From positions 182,383,956 through 182,447,955 of the forward strand of contig CP136063.1 in the NCBI GenBank assembly GCA_032622095.1: a stretch of 64,000 nt of DNA. The letters are read 5' to 3'. This stretch comes from Siphonodentalium dalli. Lineage: Eukaryota; Mollusca; Scaphopoda; Gadilida; Siphonodentaliidae. Below the pieces are notes generated by a model. That model did not search any database. It worked only from the letters and a program-made list of their open reading frames with translations, and was not told where the DNA came from. The translations under genes were made by a program, and so were the position numbers. Below, one piece after another: positions 27,101 to 36,100 of the stretch. Within the stretch, counting starts at the first letter, position 1. Each line of letters begins with the position of its first letter.

Positions 27101-30100
27101 TACATTCAAGTTAGAGTACACGTGGCACTATTTCCTGCTATATACTAACCGTTGTATATCATTATTATATAATGGGTTTAATGAATGGAATAATGATCGG
27201 ATCGTGTAATAAGTTGGTATTAACGCAGTTTGTATTGCCGAGTCGATGTTACTGTTGGGTTGCATATGAAGAAAATTTAGCAATGGCGAAATATACGCTA
27301 TTTTCATTTTGGATTTTGCACAATAATTTTCACTTTTGGCATTTTAATTTCTGGTAGAGTTACACATACCTTATACAGTCAATGACAACTATCATGCATT
27401 CCATGACGCGAAGGCCTATACGACGAGTATTGTGTTATCAACTGGTAGGGACGATCGGTCGCCCAAAAACGGGACATGAGGATACACCGGCAATATTTTG
27501 TCGATGCCAAAAAATCAACGAATGTTTCGTGTGTCTGGATACAGATGAGTATATAATATACACGCTTCGTACATCTCGCCGCAGTCAGCCCCAATTTAGT
27601 GGTTTGTTTCGATTCATCGGCGTTTCGCGACCTTGCCCATATATACGAATCTGGTCACCCTTCATTTGGTTGGATTACAAATCGAAAACGATTTCGCCAT
27701 CGGCAGTCACTGCATTTAATTAATATAAAAGAATGATGGTGTGTGTTGTCAATTTAGATACAATATTTGTAAAAATAACTACATTGAACAAGATTATTCT
27801 CCATTTCTATTTGATCACCCTGCCGGAGTGTTTCACAACACTTAAAACTATTATTTTCACAATATCCAACAACATCGACTGTGCCCTTTCTCAGAACACG
27901 ACGTCTGAACTACGCAAAATTGTAAACAAAAAGTCGTTCATTCGTCCCGAACAAATCCCCAATCAACAAACGAAATTGATTTTGTCAACCAGAGTAAATA
28001 TTTTCATTTTATATGAAACAATGGCGTTGTGTTCTGGTAATTGTGATACAAAGTTTATTGAAGCACATACGTTGAGCAAGTTTATTCGCTGTGGGGGTAG
28101 CAACAGATTGTTTAACCCTTTACCCAACAGAAGGGCCCTGTGCCAATGCATTCTCTTATATATGCGAGTCGACCATAGGTCGCCTCGCATATATAAGAGA
28201 ATGCATTTGCTTAACACATTAAAAATTATAAAATTGTTAAAGAATGTAAGAAAAAATGGTAAAAAGTGTTAAAAAAAGATTTTTTTTAGGCCAATGCATT
28301 CTCTTATATATGCGAGGCGACCTATGGTCGACTCGCATATATAAGAGAATGCATTGGCACAGGGCATAACTGTAACTATCACAATGTCGTCAAGGAGCCG
28401 GTTCCAATGATATCCATATTTGTATGGTTCTATTGAGACAGACCGAAGATATTTTAGGCTGTTGAAGCTTTATTGGGCCGGTTTTGGCCGGTTTGTTGGG
28501 TAAAGGGTTAATATCACGTTAACGACACATGGCTACCTATATAGTGTGCTTTTAATTGACCGACTAAGCCTTCGACCGAGAACCCAGAAGTCGTACTATG
28601 AAGTCAATATAAGGTGACGTATTTCGTCCGGTATGAAAATACGTGGGCTGCATAATTATGGTAAATGAAATTTATGAGTTCACAAAAATACCAATGGAAA
28701 TGCCATCTAAATGTGGAGCACATGGCCGAACATAAATATACACATGTGTATCGACGGTGCACATGCTGTCAATATAGGCAAACTAGTCAAATGCACATAC
28801 AATGAGTTCATAACACTCATATCCCGGCGTTATCGGACGGAAATTGGCAAGTCGATGAACATTCTTGATATAATTCATTTATGCACGCCACTATATATGG
28901 AGGGTTATTAGGGTCACAATCCTAACTTCACATTTTAATTCTAACTTAACATTTTAATTCTTACTTAATATTTTAATTCTAACTTAACATTTTAATTCTT
29001 ATATTTTAATTCTAACTTTACATTTTAATTCTAACTTCATATTTTAATTCTTACTTCATATTTTAATTCTTATATTTTAATTGTAACTCTAACTTTATAT
29101 TTCAATTCTTACTTAATAGTTTTATTCTAATATTTTAAATCTACTACAAAAAGGTCTAATGTTGGAATTAAAATATAAGAATTAAAATGTTAAGTTAGAA
29201 TTAAAATGTGAAGTTAGGATTGTGACCCTAATAACCCTCCATACGCCACCTCTAACTTTTTCAGGTGTCAAACAGTTTGTGGCATGCAACCATCTGCGGG
29301 CCTACGCATTGTTCAGCGAGTCCATCAATTCACACTGTCCATTTGAAGGATACCAATGTCCTACCTATGATTCATTCAGGGTGAGAAAGCTTCAGTAAAG
29401 CTCTAAGTAATCGACTTCTTAACCACAGCAGAAATATGGGTAACTTTTCAGGATTTAGTCGGAAATATGGCTTGTTGCCATTCATCGGAAAGCTCTCCCC
29501 TTACTTAGAGCATTACTGTATCTTCAGTTTTTGCATTGAAACATTATGACTACATATTCACACTGAAAAATTGCCCTGGCAAAGTTTAAGGCAATTCGTA
29601 CCAGATAGCCACATATTGACCATTAGTATAGTCATAACATTGGAAATGTGTCCCTCTATTATTTGTTGCATATGTGTTAAAAAAGTTTTCGCAAAGAAAT
29701 GAGACAACCACTCTATACGTATACGATATCAGGAATAGACTAAAAGGGATCGCTTCCATTCCATTCTGCATAGAAGTCGCCACAAAATATCTTAATTCTT
29801 TGACCAGATAAAGTATTCTGTTGCATATAAATTGTAATTCATTTATCGAACTATTTGGATCCCTAGAACCGAAGTGGGATGTTATAAAAAAATCGACCAC
29901 GATTTCAGACTTCAAACAACCACGGGGCAAAACATTTGATAATTCTAAATTGCTCAAAAATTATTTGTACATTTATATATCTCTCCTACAGGGTGGTCAA
30001 TGCGTGCCGTGTAGTGGTAACAACTGCGGGAGAATGGGCTTTCACGCTGACAGTGTCAAGCCACGTGGTGGTCAAACAATGGTGAAATATTACCTACAGA

Positions 30101-33100
30101 CTGGGGGCACAAAGCCGTTCTGCCGTGAGTATACTTCACGCATCTCGACGTCCTTTATACGCTACTTCGTGCATTAATTTCCACTCGCGAGCACGTTAAA
30201 GATTATGAAACCCACATGCAACACATTCAGCTCTCTCCACAGAGAGTTTTCATATTACAAGGGAGTTATGCAAGGCTTTGTTCTTTCATCCGAACTCTTC
30301 AAACTTTACACGGAGCAGAGCTTTCAGGAAGAGCAATATTTGAAAGGTTGTATGGTTAACGGTGTGGATATTATTAACAACCTGGGGTATGCGGACGACA
30401 AAGCTTTGGTAACGGACACTGAGTAAGGATTGTGTAAGATTGTGGGAAAGGTTTTGTGAACACTTAAATCGACTTCGATGCCGGAAGGAACGAAAGGGGG
30501 AGGGTGTGGTTCGACACAAATCAAACATATACACAATTGAAAAATACGTGTTTTCAACATATTATAGGATTGAAAAGGAATGTTTTTCAGCCGTCGATAT
30601 CGCTTTATATACGGCTGGGTTAATCGCTTTCTGGTCAAGGGTGTGGCGACAGACAGATGTGATCTGAACAATTATCAACTTCTGCAAATGTTCTTGGTTG
30701 GCACATCAGTTTCAGAGTGGATATAGAAGACATAATCTCTGTTTCCGTATATATATAAGCTAATATACAGTTTAAGTGCATCATACCTAATGACACACTG
30801 TTCAGTTCATAACTCGTTTTGATATTTATAAGTTCGTGTTTTGTATGATGCATTTTTAATCACATTAGGAAACCGATACTATCACTTAATAAATTGTAAT
30901 TGTATAACCACTTAGTAGTTTCAAGTCGTGTTATCGATCACTTCATGCTCATCCAACATTAACTGGGCTGATAGCTGCATCTTTGTTTTATTTCTTTTCC
31001 GTCTTTCGGGTAGGTATATTATCCGTTATAACTTCCGGTTATATTTTTTTGAAGAAAAAAAAAAGTCGAAGACAAATTAATTTGTTTTTGTTGTGATTAA
31101 GGTTTTGATATAAAACTGGAACATACAAACAATTTATCGCTGTAAGTATGTTGACTTATGACAGGATATTGTAGTTGGCGACGCTTAGTAGCTCTATATT
31201 TTGTCCTCAGAGGCGGCAATTCGTCATTAGTTGTTTGCGACTCGTTTTGGACGCAAACATGATCAGCTGAAAGGAGGCCGACAGGTCAGAAATAATCAAA
31301 GGCCAACCGAAGGCTGAGTATTAGCCAACTCAGTTACTGCATGCATGGTGAATAGAGTCAAACTGGAACAAGAGAAGAAGTTTAAGTTTCTTGGGCTGCT
31401 GGGCAGTGGATTTCAAATGATGGGACATGTGATAGACATATATGAAAGTGAGGGCACGTTCATGTATATATCTCACGAGATATCACGTGGCCAACGGCCA
31501 ACGCCATGACGTCGGGCGATGCGATATCTCATCACCGGCACCCTGCGAGTTAATAATATCAAGTATATAAAGTTGAGGTATTTTGGACATATATAATGCT
31601 AAGATTAATGCAAAACTGTCGGTGGAAGGATTGGTGAGTGGAAGCCAGCAGAGAAGAGGTAAAGGCGAATGTGGTCAACTGATATCACGGACTGGCCGGA
31701 GAAACAGAGAGCTTGTATGCGTATGATCAGTGAGAGAGATAAATGGAGATGGGACGCTGATTGATTAACTTATCTCTTACATGGACATTATGTAGAGATT
31801 CGTGGCCTTAAAATAATAACTTGCTGTGAAATTATATCGAGAGACCAGTAAATAGCAGCAAGGAAATAATTTCCCCATTTTCACTGGAACTGGGACAGAA
31901 TTTTTTTTAAAAGAACTTTCCTCTGTTCATTTGCGACGTGTATATGTTTTTCGATTGAATGTTTACAGTAATGCCCTAAATAATCGACTCCTTAACCACA
32001 AGAGAATTATGGGTAATTTTTCAGGATTTAGTCGGAAATATGGTTTGTTGACATTCATCTGATATCTCTCAGTGAGAGCTTTCCGGTGAATGGCAACAAG
32101 CCATATTTCCGACTAAATTCTGAAAAATCACACATTATTCTGCTGTGGTTAAGGAGTCAATTATTTAATGTATTACTGTATCTATAAAAGTTTGAAACAC
32201 TTTTATTTAATTTTTTCTTGTTTGCAGTGTTGTCCTGAACAGATAAACTACTTTTGTGACCTCAATACTGGCCCCACCATTGACTTCCGCATGGTTCTCA
32301 TACCAGTGGAGAACTGGTTAAATATGAATTTCAATAAGTAGCTATAGGCCATATGCTTCCAATGATAATTGGGTGTATATCACAAAAAGTTACTTGGTTG
32401 CCATAACTACCTTTTTTGAAAATACCACAATTTTTTTACTTAATTTTCAGAGGTTTCCTTGGTGGTTTCCTGCGAAGAGAACTCACACAATTTATTTTTG
32501 ATTGTGAATATACATCTTAGGAAACAAAACGTCCTGGGAGTGGTATAATGTTCTACCATGAAGTGATTTGACGATGGTTTTTACATTGATATTGGATATA
32601 CCTTAGTTTTTATGCATATATACACTGTAAATAACCCACCGTAATTTTTACGGTAGAGTACCGGCAGTTTAGTTGCCAGTAGTCTATCGTATAATTGACA
32701 GTATACCGTATATTCTACTACCCAGGGATGTGGCTAGAGGGGGCGTGGGGGTGTCTCACCCCCCCCCCCCCCAGCAGAGAGCTATATTTTCAATAGTTGG
32801 AAATTTCATACCTGCCACAACGAAATTTCACACCAACAATAGGTTGAAAATGTTCTTGTAGTTTGATTATAAAACAATTTATTGGGGGGAATTTATTGTT
32901 TTTCGACCAATATTTGCATATGTTCCTATTTTTGGTCAAAAATTTTGACAGAAATGGACATCAGTTGGAAATTTTCCAACCTTAGGGGGGTGACAGGTTG
33001 GAAATTTCCAACACTTGGAAAGCTTGTGTCCTGGTCCCTCCCCCGTGGCCAGTCAAAAACTTCTAGAAACAATATTGTCATACAATTGGTCAACATTGTC

Positions 33101-36100
33101 ATTGGAATTGTCATCAGTTGGAAAATTTCCAACCTAAGTGGGGGTGTAGGGTTTGAAATTTCCAACAGTAGGAAGGCTTGAGGCTAGTCTAGATGTTAGG
33201 ATTTTGCGATTTTCTTGTTCAGATTAAAAAAATCCATCCATCCACATGGCCAATACAAAACTGCTAATTAGTTTTAGCAAACAATATTTTACTACATTTG
33301 GTCAAACTTGTAGACATAAATGGTCATCAGTTGAAGAATTTTCCAACGTGAGGGGGAGCATGAGGTTTTGAAATTTCCAACACTAGGAAAGCTTCAGTTG
33401 AGGCCAGTCTAGATGCTAGGATTTTCGATTTTCTTGTATATAGTTTTCAAAATTTTCTCACACCGGGCCAAACAACCATGGTCGGCCCGGTGTTTCCTGG
33501 TCTGTTGTCGGCAGCTGTGTGCATTTGTCTGGAATTAGATCACTAGTTGTTTTTTTTGGGGGCAATTTTCAGGTTAAAATATTTTAATGTTCTCATACTG
33601 GGAAAATAGAAGCATGGCTTATGAATATATAGGAAATTAGGCCTGAGCATGAGGTACAAGGGGGGGGGGGTGGTGCAAATGGAATTATGCAAAAAGTTGT
33701 GTTGTGCGATTCCGACTCAGGGGGGGGGGGTGCAAATGGAATTATGCAAAAGTTGTGTTGGTTGTGATTCCGAGTCAAGGAGGGGGGTGCAGTTTGTAAA
33801 TTCCCAAGGTGGACCCCCCCCCCCCCCCAGCGGAGACCCTCTAGCCACATCCCTGCTACTACCGTATAATTATACAATAATACCGTCAAATATACAGTAC
33901 ACGTATATTCCACTACCGTATAATTATACAATTATAGCGTCAAATATACAGTACACCGTATATTCCACTACCGTATAATTATACAATTATAGCGTCAAAT
34001 ATACAGTACACCGTATATTCCACTCAATGGTTGATTGTAATTTAGCCGTAAATGGCGTAATGACTAAAATTGTAATAATATCATAGAAGCTACCATGATT
34101 TCGAATAATGAGCAATAAATTATTCAATACAAAACCTTGACAAACACACTAAGAACAACCCAACAACTGTTTTTTCCCCAACGATTGACTAACACATGAC
34201 TTCACAATCCGAGAAATTGGCGTCGGTGATCAGACCCTTCCCAAAATACATAGCGCGTGCACGCGCCATTAGCAGTATGACCGTAAATATATATATATAT
34301 TACCGTACATACCAGGGGGGGGAGTCGGAAAAAAATTGCAGGCACGTATGCTGATTTTTGACTTTCGACCCTTGTTGGGACCCACCCACCCCCGCGTCCA
34401 AATTTTTTTCCATTTTCGGCAGTTTTTCCGACCATTTTTGGACACCCACCCCCTTTTAACACTAAAACAGAGATTTGCGGGGGGGGGGGTTCACTCTAAA
34501 CAGCTGTATATGAATTTCTGTGCATACTATTAGTCATGGATGTTAACATTGACATGTAAATAGGAACAAGTCATTTTGGGGTAATTCGGTCAAAATAAAA
34601 CATGGCTGCCAACAGCCATCTTGGATTTCAAAATTCTATCCATTAGCATGGGCTACAGGCTATACTGTTTGTCTGATCATCATGAAATTTGTCATTTATG
34701 TTAATATTGACATATATATAGATGTGTTTTAAGCCAAACTCATTGCAAAAACAGTCAAAAAAGACTTGCAGGAAAAATAGTTTTGAGTTGCTGAAATTTT
34801 TGTTTGTTGGTCCTATCGCCCACCCACCCACCCCGGCATACGTGCCCGGAATAAACTTTTTTCCACCACCCCCCCCCCCCCCTGTACATACCGTTAAATT
34901 AACGGTACTCTACCGTTGAAAATACGACTATTTAATACAGTGTATTCTTATTACAAATGCGCACGTGTTATGTGTACATCTGATTACAACTTACCACTGT
35001 CATCTGCAGGATATCACTACACTGTGCGGATCAGCATGACTGGTTCAGTCGGCCACAGTGAACGAGGAGACATTTTCTTAACACTTTTTGGCAGGACGAG
35101 AAACACTGGCCAAATAAAACTAAACGACGAGTAAGTAAATTTATATCAGCAATAATTGTTGGTGACAGTGTAATGGGTGGATCATTTACCACCCGGTGGC
35201 TCAGTTGGTAAGGTGAATTAGGCCAGCATAAGCGGCACAGGGATTGCGAAGCTTATAGCCTGACTCGTGTATTTAAGCAAGTTTGTCAGTCGGTTTCTGG
35301 ATGTCGGTGGTTTCTGCGTGCAACATTGTTTCATCTCGGGTAAAATCAAATTTCAAAAATCGATATCTGATCACTCTGAGCTTTGATGGGTGGGTTCATC
35401 GACTCGAATAAAATATCTTTACCCCCCCCCCCCCCCGAAGCCAAATAAATAGTATCATGTATCTTTAAATTATCCCTTGTTATACATTACTGCTGATCAT
35501 TATTTGCACCATATCAGAAATATTTAACCATCTTTGTGTTCAGCCACATTTATACAGGCCGAACAGGTAGTAATTGTGGATATCAATCTGTAATTTGAGC
35601 TGAATCTACGTTAGGATATATTGTATCATATCGCGATAATCGATATTATTAGCGTGAAATTATGAAGATGCACATCATACTTTAAATGTACTCAATCCGA
35701 TTCGATGGTCCCCATCGATATCATCATATTCCAGCAGCAACAACAACAACAATAACAACATTTTTTGAAATGCCGCTTCAGTTATCCGAATCGATAATTG
35801 CACAAAAATATTGCTAACCACAATCGACTATAGTATTAAATTGCCCAAAACGTGTTATTTATCAACATTTTGTTCAACGAAATTTGGCCGGATTGTCAAA
35901 TATCTAACACCAAAGCCGCTTGATTTTAGAGTTATCCATCTTCATCCGAAATTTGGTCTGAAACCGTCGGATTGACGAATATTCGCCAAGCCGCCAAAAA
36001 TTACATATCACGGGAAATAAAAATTAAAAAAATCGATATCTGATCACTCTGCGCTTTGATGGGTAGGTTCCTCGACTCGAATAAAATATGTTTTACCTCC

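Noticed and set aside
27382-27723. 113-codon + strand ORF
   Set aside because: It has an overlapping minus-strand ORF, no recognised domain, no splice context, and its end lies in repeat C.
32229-32342. Possible additional lipase exon
   Set aside because: It has an acceptor-like site, but the phase does not fit and a stop follows at once. Lipase coding continues correctly from 30124 to 35010 without it.
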